From positions 1-64,000 of the forward strand of contig JAEUVF010000015.1 in assembly GCA_016787265.1 (NCBI GenBank): a stretch of DNA of 64,000 nt, given 5' to 3'. Made by a program: the position numbers and the translations under genes. This stretch comes from Flavipsychrobacter sp. (GTDB lineage Bacteria > Bacteroidota > Bacteroidia > Chitinophagales > Chitinophagaceae). Positions within the stretch are counted from its first letter, which is position 1. The number at the start of each line of letters is the position of its first letter. The notes below the pieces were generated by a model that saw only the letters and a list, made by a program, of their open reading frames with translations, made no database searches and was not told the DNA's origin. Shown here one piece after another: positions 1-7,935 of the stretch.

Positions 1-204
1 AAAGCCCGCAACAGGGCTTTAAAATGTAGCGAGGAGCGGACTTGAACCGCCGTCCGCCTCAGGCGGATAAGAATCCGATGCTAACAAAAAAAGCCCGCAA
101 CAGGGCTTTAAAATGTAGCGAGGAGCGGACTTGAACCGCCGACCGCCTCAGGCGGATAAGAATCCGATGCTAACAAAAAAAGCCCGCAACAGGGCTTTAA
201 AATG
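1..204 (-). repeat. Tandem 89-nt repeat of tRNA-Met 3' fragments
   Basis: An 89-nt unit starts at about 1 and 90 and its third copy runs into the intact tRNA at 179 onward. Read on the minus strand, each broken unit holds an anticodon-arm region, a T arm, a 3' acceptor strand and the terminator hairpin AAAGCCC/GGGCTTT. The D arm and 5' acceptor strand are missing, because the sequence jumps from ctaac straight to the A-run of the next terminator. In both broken copies the anticodon 3' stem and variable region are replaced by the palindrome CCGCCTCAGGCGG. They cannot fold as tRNAs. I see no gene here. Confidence 0.9.
176..200 (-). terminator. Terminator of tRNA-Met
   Basis: On the minus strand AAAGCCC, the loop TGTTGC and GGGCTTT are followed by a T-run. 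It lies directly after the tRNA 3' end. Copies of the same hairpin cap the two truncated tRNA units at about 90 and 1. Confidence 0.8.
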
Positions 205-278
205 TAGCGAGGAGCGGACTTGAACCGCCGACCTTCGGGTTATGAATCCGATGCTCTAACCAGCTGAGCTACCTCGCC
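205..278 (-). tRNA. tRNA-Met (CAU)
   Basis: The minus strand folds as a complete 74-nt tRNA. The acceptor stem is GGCGAGG/CCTCGCT with a G-U first pair, the D stem is GCTC/GAGC, and the anticodon loop TTCATAA gives CAU. The T loop is TTCAAGT and the discriminator is A. The last anticodon-stem pair is an A-C mismatch. CCA is not encoded. The sequence does not resolve elongator Met from tRNA-Ile2 (CAU read after lysidine modification), but the first pair is G-U rather than unpaired, which argues against initiator. A terminator hairpin follows at 179-199. Confidence 0.9.
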
Positions 279-552
279 ATGATGTCGAATCCTTCTCACT
301 TTTTCAATCCCTCTTGTTCGACCAATATTTTTAAGAACTACTCTTACACTTTTGAACCGCCGTCCGCCTCTGGCGGATACGAATCCGATGCTCTAACCAG
401 CTGAGCTACCTCGCCATGATGTCGAATCCTTCTCACTTTTTCAATCCCTCTTTTTCGACCAATATTTTTAAGAACTACTCTTACACTTTTGAACCGCCGT
501 CCGCCTCTGGCGGATACGAATCCAATGCTCTAACCAGCTGAGCTACCTCGCC
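279..552 (-). repeat. Tandem 137-nt repeat with tRNA 5' fragments
   Basis: There are two units (279-415 and 416-552), and I see only two differences between them. Each holds a spacer and, at 352-415 and 489-552, a tRNA-Met-like fragment on the minus strand. The fragment has the 5' acceptor strand, D arm and anticodon 5' stem, then the palindrome CCGCCAGAGGCGG, then the T arm up to TTCAA. The 3' acceptor strand is absent. The pieces therefore mirror the 3' fragments at 1-204 and are non-functional. Nothing else is visible between 279 and 600. Confidence 0.9.
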
Positions 553-600
553 AAATGGGAGCGCAAAAATAGAGGATTATTAAATAAGATCAAAAAAATA

Positions 601-1065
601 CTACTTCACCCTTACCAACTTTTCAATATTAATGTGCTCAATCCCAAGCGCTTCTATTTTCTCAACCCCGGTAGTTATCAGTGTATCCCCCGAAATTTTA
701 TAGAAAAGCTCAAACTCACCACCCTCCCATTCGCGAACAGAAAAATAATCAAGCAGTTCAGTATAGGTACTGTCGCCGATTTTTATTCTCCCGCCACCAG
801 CAGCATAACTTGCAGTACTGTCTTTCCCCTTATTCAGATCATGTCGCAGAAATGCAAAATGTGTCGGACTGATAATCTTGATCATTTCCTGTCCGATGGT
901 ATAATCGGTTACCACCGTATCTGTTCCCTTAATTGTAGTACCGGTTAGTAATTTCCAGGTACCCACAATTGGAGGCGCAATTTCTGATTTCGCATTTTGT
1001 TGTGGAGTCATAGGTCCGCAGGAAACAACAATCAGTAGTATCATGAAAACATATCCATATTTCAT
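601..1065 (-). CDS. Lipocalin-like lipoprotein
   Basis: A 154-residue protein begins with a lipoprotein signal (hydrophobic stretch followed by VVSC), so it is probably anchored through the Cys near residue 16. After a short linker comes IVGTWKLLTG, then alternating beta strands and repeated short hydroxyl-rich turns. This is the pattern of the small lipocalin-like families common in Bacteroidota, where GxW opens the barrel. No catalytic motif is visible. It lies 11 nt downstream of the next lipoprotein gene on the same strand, so the two are probably co-transcribed. Its function is unknown; the lipocalin-like call rests on the GTW motif and strand pattern only. Confidence 0.6.
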   Translation of the reverse strand: MKYGYVFMILLIVVSCGPMTPQQNAKSEIAPPIVGTWKLLTGTTIKGTDTVVTDYTIGQEMIKIISPTHFAFLRHDLNKGKDSTASYAAGGGRIKIGDSTYTELLDYFSVREWEGGEFELFYKISGDTLITTGVEKIEALGIEHINIEKLVRVK

Positions 1066-1076
1066 ATCAGAAAATT

Positions 1077-2153
1077 TTAATGCGTATACACCTCCTTCAA
1101 CACCCTCAATTTCGCAGTATCACCTGATATTGATTCTGCAGAAAAAGGCATTACTCCTGTGGAAGGAGGCAATAAACCAAATTCCAGTACCTGCTTAAAC
1201 TCCTCCGCGGTTACCTGTCCAGTTCCATTGTACCCCTGCACAATAGGCCATATTTTGGGTGCCCCGGCCCCTTTCAACCACGACTGCCCCGATAACCAGC
1301 TCATATATTCACCCACCCAGGATACCGGCCGGCCTTTCAATTGATGGAATAACATAGGTGATAACACATCTGCCTTAGTGGCAAGTGCAGCCAGATCAAG
1401 TCCCAGATTATTATATAACGCAGAATCATGATCTGCAGGCATCCATCCGCAATGATAAATTCCGGTCAGCAGCGAGCCATCAACCGATTTAACCTGTTTA
1501 CCCAGCACATCTGCCCACTCCACCAACACCTCTGTTCTCCATTTTCTCCAGGCTGCTTCCTGATTCGCTAATATCCAGTTAGCACGATCTGCAATTGCTC
1601 CCTCAGGCAATTTAAGTCCGGCATAGTTTTCAAACAAACCCAAACACCGTTCACAAAAACAGGTTTCGGGAAGAATCGGATCTGGACTTTCAAATTGCGC
1701 ATGCCAATGAAAATAATCCAGCCAGATGCCATCTACTGAATACAAAGAAAGTATGTTTTCAAGTGCCTGCTGACGATCGGCCCTGAACCCAGGGTCGGTT
1801 GGACAAATGCCCATAAACCAGTCAGCCGGTTCTGCGCGATTCCCCTTTTCAGTGATCGGCCATGCTTCCGGATGCTTTGATAAGTATTCCTTGCCATTCA
1901 ATACCGGAAACTCTACATAGATCTTTACACCATCTTTTTTCGCACGTTCTATGAATTCCTTATTCAAGGAGCCACTTCTAATAAATACGGCATTAATACC
2001 CAATAAAGAAAAATCATACCCGGCTTTCCATAATGCCGCAGGATTCCCATATACCCCCTTAACAACAGAGGTTTGACCTCCAATTTTCGTAGAGCTTTTG
2101 CAACCCAGAAACTGGACTACCAACAAACCATATAAAATATTTTTTATTCGCAT
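1077..2153 (-). CDS. Lipoprotein, putative TIM-barrel glycoside hydrolase
   Basis: A 358-residue protein has a signal peptide and lipobox (FLGC, Cys near residue 18). The body reads like a (beta/alpha)8 glycosidase. VYGNPAALW opens the barrel, IYVEFPVLNG and DGIWLDYFHWH give strand-end acidic and aromatic residues, and SPMLFHQ comes later. A CFCERC motif after the central strand resembles the Cys motif in COG1649-like and GHL-type putative glycosidases. Substrate cannot be told; candidates for the acid pair are the Asp of WLDYFHWH and later Glu residues. It is probably a surface or periplasmic glycan enzyme, transcribed with the downstream lipocalin-like gene. Confidence 0.6.
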   Translation of the reverse strand: MRIKNILYGLLVVQFLGCKSSTKIGGQTSVVKGVYGNPAALWKAGYDFSLLGINAVFIRSGSLNKEFIERAKKDGVKIYVEFPVLNGKEYLSKHPEAWPITEKGNRAEPADWFMGICPTDPGFRADRQQALENILSLYSVDGIWLDYFHWHAQFESPDPILPETCFCERCLGLFENYAGLKLPEGAIADRANWILANQEAAWRKWRTEVLVEWADVLGKQVKSVDGSLLTGIYHCGWMPADHDSALYNNLGLDLAALATKADVLSPMLFHQLKGRPVSWVGEYMSWLSGQSWLKGAGAPKIWPIVQGYNGTGQVTAEEFKQVLEFGLLPPSTGVMPFSAESISGDTAKLRVLKEVYTH

Positions 2154-2197
2154 CTAGTTTCGAAGGATGCTTCAAGTTACAACCGATTTTTCAGGAT

Positions 2198-2241
2198 ATG
2201 ACTTAAATCATGTTTGAAATTCTGACGCCTTATTAGTTTTA
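2198..2241 (+). promoter_or_regulatory. Fnr/Dnr-like site and -7 box, Cys-rich/TonB locus
   Basis: ATGA-N6-TCAT lies at 2198-2211 with its centre at 2204.5. The element TAGTTTTA, one mismatch from TAnnTTTG, starts at 2234, exactly 30 nt past the centre. The same spacing is seen at the nos, fasciclin and regulator promoters. The predicted start of transcription is within about 5 nt of the ATG at 2251. The site geometry is seen directly; regulator binding is inferred. Confidence 0.6.
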
Positions 2242-2250
2242 CAACAGCAA

Positions 2251-2625
2251 ATGTTTTTCCGCTTTATCATATCATCACTTCTACTGGCCTCACTACTATT
2301 GCAGTGTTTTCAGGTACCCATGATGGTTGTAAATTATTACACCAACAAACAGGAATTCCTGGCCAACTGTGAAAACAAATCCAGGCCCGAGCTTGCCTGT
2401 GAAGGAAAATGTATACTGATGAAAAAATTAAAAGCGGCAGAACAAAAAGAAGAGCAGGAAAAAAAAGAAACAAAAGGCTCCGGATCTGCAGACATTCTTT
2501 CATCACGCTGTTTTTTTGCCAATGAGCTAAGTTTGTCAATCAAATATACTGAACAGGATTATTCTTTTCATGATGCAGGCCAAATCATCGATCGACCCTA
2601 TCATCCTTTTCATCCCCCATGTTGA
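2251..2625 (+). CDS. Small exported Cys-rich protein with CxGKC-type motif
   Basis: A 124-residue protein starts with a hydrophobic segment (residues 5-27), either a signal peptide or an anchor. It then has NYYTNKQEF, Cys40, and CEGKCILMKKLK with Cys50, Cys54 and Met57. A charged Lys/Glu coil follows, and the C-terminus HPFHPPC has three potential metal ligands. The CxGKCxLMKKL motif recurs in small Bacteroidota proteins encoded beside TonB receptors. Their function is not established to my knowledge. The gene leads a probable operon with the receptor at 2760 and the propeller protein at 5102. The Cys, Met and His pattern suggests metal handling, perhaps copper; that is inference. Confidence 0.65.
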   Translation: MFFRFIISSLLLASLLLQCFQVPMMVVNYYTNKQEFLANCENKSRPELACEGKCILMKKLKAAEQKEEQEKKETKGSGSADILSSRCFFANELSLSIKYTEQDYSFHDAGQIIDRPYHPFHPPC

Positions 2626-2759
2626 TTCATTTGGGAAAATAGCTATCGCGCATACAGCGCAATTTATCAAATCAACACCTATTTTCTACAGCTCGTAACC
2701 AGACGGCTTGACTTCTCCTTTGCCTGTCTGTTACTTGCATCCCGATAAATTCAACCAAC

Positions 2760-5102
2760 ATGTCAGTTTTATCCAGGCTGTTACTGGTAGTGATCCTACT
2801 GGTAACCCTACCTTGTTTTGCACAAAAAAAAGTCAGCGCCACCCTCGTTGACGCTCTCAATAATGAACCAATATATGGCGCTACTATTCAATGCACGCAA
2901 AGCAACTGTATCTGTAACTGCATCAGCACCCAGTCCGGACATTTTGAAATGAACTGCCGTGATTGCCGCTTTCTAAAAATCACACATACCGGTTATCAGC
3001 CTTTTATCGTATCCATTGAACAACTACTCAAAGCTCCCGGAACATTACGCTTGCAACCCTTTGCCGGCAGTCTGAATGAAATCATCGTTACCGCCAGCAG
3101 GGGAGAAAAAATCAAACGAACAGAAGTTCCAATTGCCATTGGTTTGATTTCAACAGCTTCCATTCAGGAAACCAAAGCGCAGAGCGCCAATCAATTATTG
3201 AACAAGATCAGTGGTGTAAACATGGTAAATCTAGGAAACGAACAACACCAGATGAGTATTCGTCAACCCATGACCACTAAAAGTTTATTCCTTTATCTGG
3301 AAGATGGCATCCCTGTACGCACAACCGGTTTATTCAACCATAATGCGTTACTGGAAATGAATCTTGCGGCCACCAAAAAAATTGAAGTGATAAAAGGACC
3401 GTCCTCTTCCCTGTATGGCAGTGAGGCCATCGGGGGTGTTGTCAACTTCATAAGCCTTGCACCTACGCCAATCCCTGCACTGAAAATTTCCCTACAGGGA
3501 AATAACATAGGTTACAAAAGAGCGGATCTCCAATCCAGTTTTCAATATGGAAAATGGGGCTTCGCCTTAAGCGGTTATTATGCTGATAAACGCAACAGCT
3601 TCATGGAATATACCGACTTTCATAAAGGAACAGTAACGGCCCGTCTTGATTATAATTTTTCTTCAACCACCCAACTGCAAAACAGTTATACCCTAACCGA
3701 TTATTATAGCGATATGCGCAGTGGAATTGACAGTGCTTCCTTTGCAACCCGTCGATTTTTCAACCCGCAAACATTTACTTTCCGAAATGTAAAGGCACAG
3801 CGCTTCAGAAGCACACTCCTCCATAACTGGAACGATAACTCAAATTCAAGCTTATCCGTTATACTTAGGAAAAATTCAATCGGACAAAATCCTGCTTATA
3901 GAATCAAAGAGGATTACCGAAAAGTAAATGGTATCTGGAAAGGTGATAAAACGCTGGCCCACGGAGAAATCAACGAAAGCAGTTTTAAAAGCCTGGCGAT
4001 CATCAGCCAGCACAAACACCAATTCCACTGGAAAAATGCGGAGCTGATCGGCGGTCTTTCAGCAGATCTGAGTCCATCCGGTTATTCGGTCTCCTATATT
4101 AAAATTCATAAAGATACGACTGCGGGAAAATATGACAGCTATCAATCAACTGACAGCACGCTTACCAACTACAAAACAACCATAAATAATTATGCAACGT
4201 TTCTTCAGTTTGCGTTTGAACCTGCAAAAGGATTGCGACTGGTTGGCTCCGTTCGATATGATATATTTCACTACCAATTTCAAAATAACCTGCAACCATC
4301 CGCCTTTAGCGGAGCTGCTGACACCAGTACGAATTTTAAACGGGTAAGCCCGAAAATCGGATTCACCTATAACCCAACCAAAAGAATCGGATTTTTTGCG
4401 AACTATAGCGAAGGATTTGTACCTCCACAGGTTACAGAACTATTTACCGGCGTTAAAGTTCCATATCTCCAGCCTTCACTATTTAAGAACTATGAAATTG
4501 GAGGATGGATGGAATGGTTGCCTGGCAAATTGTCTGCTGATTTCAGTCTCTATCAGCTAAACGGTTCCAATGAAATTGTAAATGTACGACTCGAGGATGG
4601 CAGCTTTGCCAATCAGAACAGTGGCAGAACCAGTCATAAAGGAATAGAACTAAGTATCAACGCTACCCCTATGAAAAGTATCCAACTTAGAGCAAGCGCC
4701 TCCTATAGCAAACATGTATTCGAAGAATATGTAGAAAAAGGAGTAAGCTATAATGGTCGCGAAATGAACAATGCTCCCCGCTGGCTTTTTAACGCAGAAG
4801 CCTGGTATCGGCCAGCTTTCCTGAAAGGATTTCGTATCGGCACCGAACTTCAGCGGGTTGGACCTTATTTTGCTGACCCACAAAATACGGCCCGATACAA
4901 GGGATACACTGTTTGGCATGTCAGAGCTGCCTATAGGTTTAAAGCAGTTGAAAGCTGGATTCACCTGTTGAATGCAGCAGACAACTACTATTCTAACATT
5001 ACATCAAAAAGCAGCTTCGGCTATAGTTATCAGTTAGCAGATCCAAGATCTGTAACAATAGGAATGAGTATTGATTTAGGCTCCTTTATAAAGAAACAAT
5101 AA
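2760..5102 (+). CDS. TonB-dependent receptor with N-terminal Cys cluster
   Basis: A 780-residue outer-membrane receptor. It has a signal peptide (residues 1-21), a carboxypeptidase-regulatory-like domain (about 24-100), a plug (about 108-235, with IIVTASRGE and IEVIKGPSSSLYGSEAIGGVVNF) and a 22-strand-type barrel ending in an aromatic-rich strand. Unusually, the regulatory-like domain holds six Cys within 25 residues (C45, C50, C52, C54, C66, C69). The plug has QHQMSIRQPM, which is rich in Met and His. Denitrifiers use copper receptors of the NosA/OprC type, so a copper role is plausible but unproven. Siderophore or haem uptake are alternatives. The stop overlaps the next start by one base, indicating tight coupling. 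Confidence 0.85.
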   Translation: MSVLSRLLLVVILLVTLPCFAQKKVSATLVDALNNEPIYGATIQCTQSNCICNCISTQSGHFEMNCRDCRFLKITHTGYQPFIVSIEQLLKAPGTLRLQPFAGSLNEIIVTASRGEKIKRTEVPIAIGLISTASIQETKAQSANQLLNKISGVNMVNLGNEQHQMSIRQPMTTKSLFLYLEDGIPVRTTGLFNHNALLEMNLAATKKIEVIKGPSSSLYGSEAIGGVVNFISLAPTPIPALKISLQGNNIGYKRADLQSSFQYGKWGFALSGYYADKRNSFMEYTDFHKGTVTARLDYNFSSTTQLQNSYTLTDYYSDMRSGIDSASFATRRFFNPQTFTFRNVKAQRFRSTLLHNWNDNSNSSLSVILRKNSIGQNPAYRIKEDYRKVNGIWKGDKTLAHGEINESSFKSLAIISQHKHQFHWKNAELIGGLSADLSPSGYSVSYIKIHKDTTAGKYDSYQSTDSTLTNYKTTINNYATFLQFAFEPAKGLRLVGSVRYDIFHYQFQNNLQPSAFSGAADTSTNFKRVSPKIGFTYNPTKRIGFFANYSEGFVPPQVTELFTGVKVPYLQPSLFKNYEIGGWMEWLPGKLSADFSLYQLNGSNEIVNVRLEDGSFANQNSGRTSHKGIELSINATPMKSIQLRASASYSKHVFEEYVEKGVSYNGREMNNAPRWLFNAEAWYRPAFLKGFRIGTELQRVGPYFADPQNTARYKGYTVWHVRAAYRFKAVESWIHLLNAADNYYSNITSKSSFGYSYQLADPRSVTIGMSIDLGSFIKKQ

Positions 5103-6412
5103 TGAAACAACTTACACTCTATATCTGTGTTTGGCTCTGCAGTTTGTCATTAAAAACTATTGCGCACACGCAAACTGATAGTTTGCTATCCGCTACTCAA
5201 ATTGTAACGGATCATGCATCACTGATACCCGGACTTACAAAAGATCAGCTGAACAGGCCTGTACTCAGCTGGGTAGAACAACTACCAGAGAACCGGTTCC
5301 GAATGCGATATGCCATCTCAACTAATAATGGAAAAAGTTTTGAAGCACCAGTAATCGTAACACCCTCCATCACATTATCTCCTCATGCTGAAAATGCACC
5401 GAAACTGGTATTTAAACCCTCCGGAGAAATCATTGCTGTTTGGGGAGTGACCTCAACCAGCCTTCAGCAGGGCATTGAAAAAAAAGAAGGAAGCGACGAA
5501 CACAGCTATCATAACGGCCCAAATACAATTAAATCAGTGCCAAAAAGTAAATACGCCGGCCAGGTCTATTACAGCCAGTCATTTGATGATGGTAAAAACT
5601 GGACAACCGCCAGACCACTGGTAAATGATCCGGAAGGAAATGATCAGCGTTATTTTGACGTAGCGCTTAATCAGGAAGGAGAGGCCGTCATCATTTGGCT
5701 GGACAACCGGAAAAAAAGCACGAAAGAAGGCTCTGCATTGTTCATGGCAACCACTTACCAACAGGAAGGTTTTCAGCAACAACACAAAATAGCAGAAACA
5801 ACCTGTCAATGCTGCCGCACCAAATTGCTAATTGATCAACAAAACCGGATTCACGTAGTCTACCGAACCATCCTTGAGGACTCGATTCGGGATATGGTAC
5901 ATCAAGTATCATCAGATGGCGGTAAATCATTCAGCACACCAAAACGTATTCATGATGATAACTGGATCGTGAAATCCTGTCCGCATACAGGCCCAACCAT
6001 GACAATCAATCAATCCGGTCTTCATTTCGCCTGGTATTCCGCCTCACCTAAGAAAGCAACTTATTTTACGAGTAGCATGAATAACGGAAGCAGTTTTACA
6101 GGTTTCACCACTCTAAGCGAAATCGCAAGGCATCCTCAAATGCATACACAGTCCAATCAGTTGATCGGAGTTGTATGGGATGAGGTTCACCGGATGGGCG
6201 AAACGCCAGCCACCGGAATTGGTATGGAATGGAAAGACAGGGATGGTAAAACTATTCTCAGATTAAACCTGACTAACCCTGAAGAGATGGCTGCCTACCC
6301 GGTGATCCTGCCGCTGGAAGAAGCATTTCTGGTTGCTTACCAGGTCAAAACCCCTGAAGGCCAACGAATTGGATGGAAAATTACAGCGCCTCCCAACACA
6401 AAAACTCCTTAA
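5102..6412 (+). CDS. Exported Asp-box (BNR) beta-propeller protein with CxCC motif
   Basis: A 436-residue protein has a signal peptide (to about residue 23). Several Asp-box repeats of the S/T-x-D-x-G-x-x-F/W type are visible (SQSFDDGKNW, SSDGGKSF and the degenerate STNNGKSF and SMNNGSSF), so the fold is a sialidase-like propeller. I see no convincing arginine triad for sialidase activity. It carries CQCC at residues 235-238 and SCPHTGPTM near 292-300, giving Cys, His and Met that could bind metal. The gene starts at the last base of the TonB receptor stop codon. It probably works with that receptor at the cell surface or in the periplasm; true sialidase function is unlikely. Confidence 0.65.
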   Translation: MKQLTLYICVWLCSLSLKTIAHTQTDSLLSATQIVTDHASLIPGLTKDQLNRPVLSWVEQLPENRFRMRYAISTNNGKSFEAPVIVTPSITLSPHAENAPKLVFKPSGEIIAVWGVTSTSLQQGIEKKEGSDEHSYHNGPNTIKSVPKSKYAGQVYYSQSFDDGKNWTTARPLVNDPEGNDQRYFDVALNQEGEAVIIWLDNRKKSTKEGSALFMATTYQQEGFQQQHKIAETTCQCCRTKLLIDQQNRIHVVYRTILEDSIRDMVHQVSSDGGKSFSTPKRIHDDNWIVKSCPHTGPTMTINQSGLHFAWYSASPKKATYFTSSMNNGSSFTGFTTLSEIARHPQMHTQSNQLIGVVWDEVHRMGETPATGIGMEWKDRDGKTILRLNLTNPEEMAAYPVILPLEEAFLVAYQVKTPEGQRIGWKITAPPNTKTP

Positions 6413-6423
6413 AATAGATTTCG

Positions 6424-6431
6424 TACCTTTA
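6424..6431 (+). promoter_or_regulatory. -7 box, methyltransferase, probably leaderless
   Basis: TACCTTTA (one mismatch to TAnnTTTG) ends 4 nt before the ATG at 6436. This matches the spacing seen at folD, pth and the nucleoid-protein gene. No clear -33 TTG was found. Confidence 0.4.
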
Positions 6432-6435
6432 TGCT

Positions 6436-7008
6436 ATGTGGTTTAAGGATGATCCGGCATTCCATACCTTGTATCCGGTTGAACTCAGCCAGATGGCCAG
6501 AAGGCACTGGACACCATTACTGGTAGCGAGAAAAGCTGCCCGCTTCCTGGTGACCCAACCTGGTGACAGGATACTTGACATCGGAAGCGGAGCAGGGAAA
6601 TTTTGCCTGGCGGCTGCCAGGGAATGTCCCCAGGGTAAATTCACTGGAATCGAACAACGTCGCAACCTGGTAGATTATGCCAACCAGGCCCTTGAAATAA
6701 CCGGAATTAACAATGTAGAATTTTTACACGGGAATATTACCGACCTGAATTTCAAGGACTTCGATCATTTTTATTTTTATAACTCCTTTTACGAATATAT
6801 TGTGGATAGTGAAAAAATTGATGATCAAATTTCTTTTTCAAGCGACTTATTCAATTACTACAGTCATTATCTTTATAAACAATTGTGCAAAGCCCCTGAA
6901 GGTACCCGTTTGGTTACCTACCACAGTCTGGAAACGGAAATCCCTCCTTCTTTCCAACTGGTAGCCACAGAAATAAACGATCAATTAAAATTTTGGGTTA
7001 AACTGTAA
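6436..7008 (+). CDS. Class I SAM-dependent methyltransferase
   Basis: A 190-residue soluble protein with a Rossmann methyltransferase core. Motif I is ILDIGSGAGKFCLAAA (residues about 47-62), the acidic end of beta-2 is FTGIEQRR (about 72-79), and motif II/III is VEFLHGNITDLNF. The usual D/NPP motif of N6-adenine methylases is absent; the strand-4 region reads DHFYFYNSFYEY. It resembles small methyltransferases of unknown substrate. It is followed 18 nt later by a small hypothetical gene on the same strand. Substrate is unknown. Confidence 0.7.
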   Translation: MWFKDDPAFHTLYPVELSQMARRHWTPLLVARKAARFLVTQPGDRILDIGSGAGKFCLAAARECPQGKFTGIEQRRNLVDYANQALEITGINNVEFLHGNITDLNFKDFDHFYFYNSFYEYIVDSEKIDDQISFSSDLFNYYSHYLYKQLCKAPEGTRLVTYHSLETEIPPSFQLVATEINDQLKFWVKL

Positions 7009-7025
7009 AACCATTTGGTACTGTT

Positions 7026-7319
7026 ATGGCTAAAAACTTGGATGACTACAGGTGTAAACTGGTTAGTAAAATTTTACAGGCTCCAACAACTGATCATGTC
7101 ACCCGCTATTTCAATGCGGCCATCAGGAGTCTGAAAGAACATAAAGTTAACGGGTATGTAACGAAACGGTTCCTGGATAAAATAGAGCTGGAACTCGATT
7201 CCATTCAGCCTAACCAGTTAAATACACAACAACTTTATAACAGGGAAAAAGCTTATCAGCTTACCGCCACTTGTAAAAACCAACTCTTCCCTGCGGCATC
7301 TATGCCAGCTATTGTATAA
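7026..7319 (+). CDS. Small hypothetical protein
   Basis: A 97-residue soluble, basic, mostly helical protein with no signal peptide and no motif I recognise. It begins MAKNLDDYR and includes a helix AAIRSLKEHKV and an acidic helix LDKIELELDSI. It follows the methyltransferase by 18 nt on the same strand, so it is likely co-transcribed, and it converges with the cupin gene whose stop lies 18 nt away. I do not recognise the family. Confidence 0.5.
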   Translation: MAKNLDDYRCKLVSKILQAPTTDHVTRYFNAAIRSLKEHKVNGYVTKRFLDKIELELDSIQPNQLNTQQLYNREKAYQLTATCKNQLFPAASMPAIV

Positions 7320-7337
7320 AACGGCTCGTATCAACCA

Positions 7338-7856
7338 TCATCCTGCGGATACTTTTCCAAAATGGTTTTTCGGAAAAAGAACTGCGTGAAAAAACCGCAC
7401 GAGGTAAAAAGGAACAGACTTTAGCCTGATCTCCTGGTTGTATTTATAGGCCAACCCAATTTTCTGTTTGAAACTAAGGTCCTTTTCCCCTTTTTCAAAT
7501 TGTTTATTAGCAAGTAAAAAACTCTCCCTGAAAAAACCGGCTGTTTTCAAAGCCGGGTAAACCATCCAGTCCAATGTTGTTATACCTTCCTGTGCGTTCC
7601 ACATTGCATGCTCCTGAAAAGGTTCAACATGGAACGAAGTTCCAGCACCTATCCGACTCAGTTTTCCCTGGTGATACAACATTAATTCTCCACTGATAAC
7701 AAAAAATTTCTCCTGCTGATTAACATGATAATGCAGCGGCGGCGCCATCCCCTTACCTATGTAAGACATGCGCATGACCAGCTGTTCCTCACCCCTGCCT
7801 TCTATCAGAAAGACAATTCGCTGCCCTGTTAATTTGTTTTCAATACAAGAAATCAT
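7338..7856 (-). CDS. Cupin domain protein
   Basis: A 172-residue protein whose N-terminal two thirds form a single cupin barrel. The first motif is PLHYHVNQQEKFFVISGEL (residues about 40-58), giving two His and a Glu for a metal site, and the second is GTSFHVEPFQEHAMWN, giving the third His. A basic, hydrophobic C-terminal tail (YLVRFFHAVLF) follows. The ligand or reaction cannot be read from sequence; small cupins of this type include sugar or amino-acid dioxygenases and non-catalytic binding proteins. The gene is convergent with the gene before it. Confidence 0.7.
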   Translation of the reverse strand: MISCIENKLTGQRIVFLIEGRGEEQLVMRMSYIGKGMAPPLHYHVNQQEKFFVISGELMLYHQGKLSRIGAGTSFHVEPFQEHAMWNAQEGITTLDWMVYPALKTAGFFRESFLLANKQFEKGEKDLSFKQKIGLAYKYNQEIRLKSVPFYLVRFFHAVLFPKNHFGKVSAG

Positions 7857-7935
7857 CCCTGGAATTTTCAGGCAAGATCAGACAGCAGTTTAGTAACAAA
7901 AAAGGGTTGCTGTATTAATTGAGAAAACAGTGTTA

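Noticed and set aside
1..552. CRISPR-like direct repeats
   Set aside because: Units are 89 and 137 nt with no unique spacers, and they derive from tRNA-Met and its terminator.
634..948. Plus-strand 104-codon frame
   Set aside because: Antisense to the lipoprotein at 601-1065, which has a lipobox and GTW motif.
5102..6412. Calling the propeller protein a sialidase
   Set aside because: Asp-boxes show the fold only; the arginine triad and catalytic residues are not evident.
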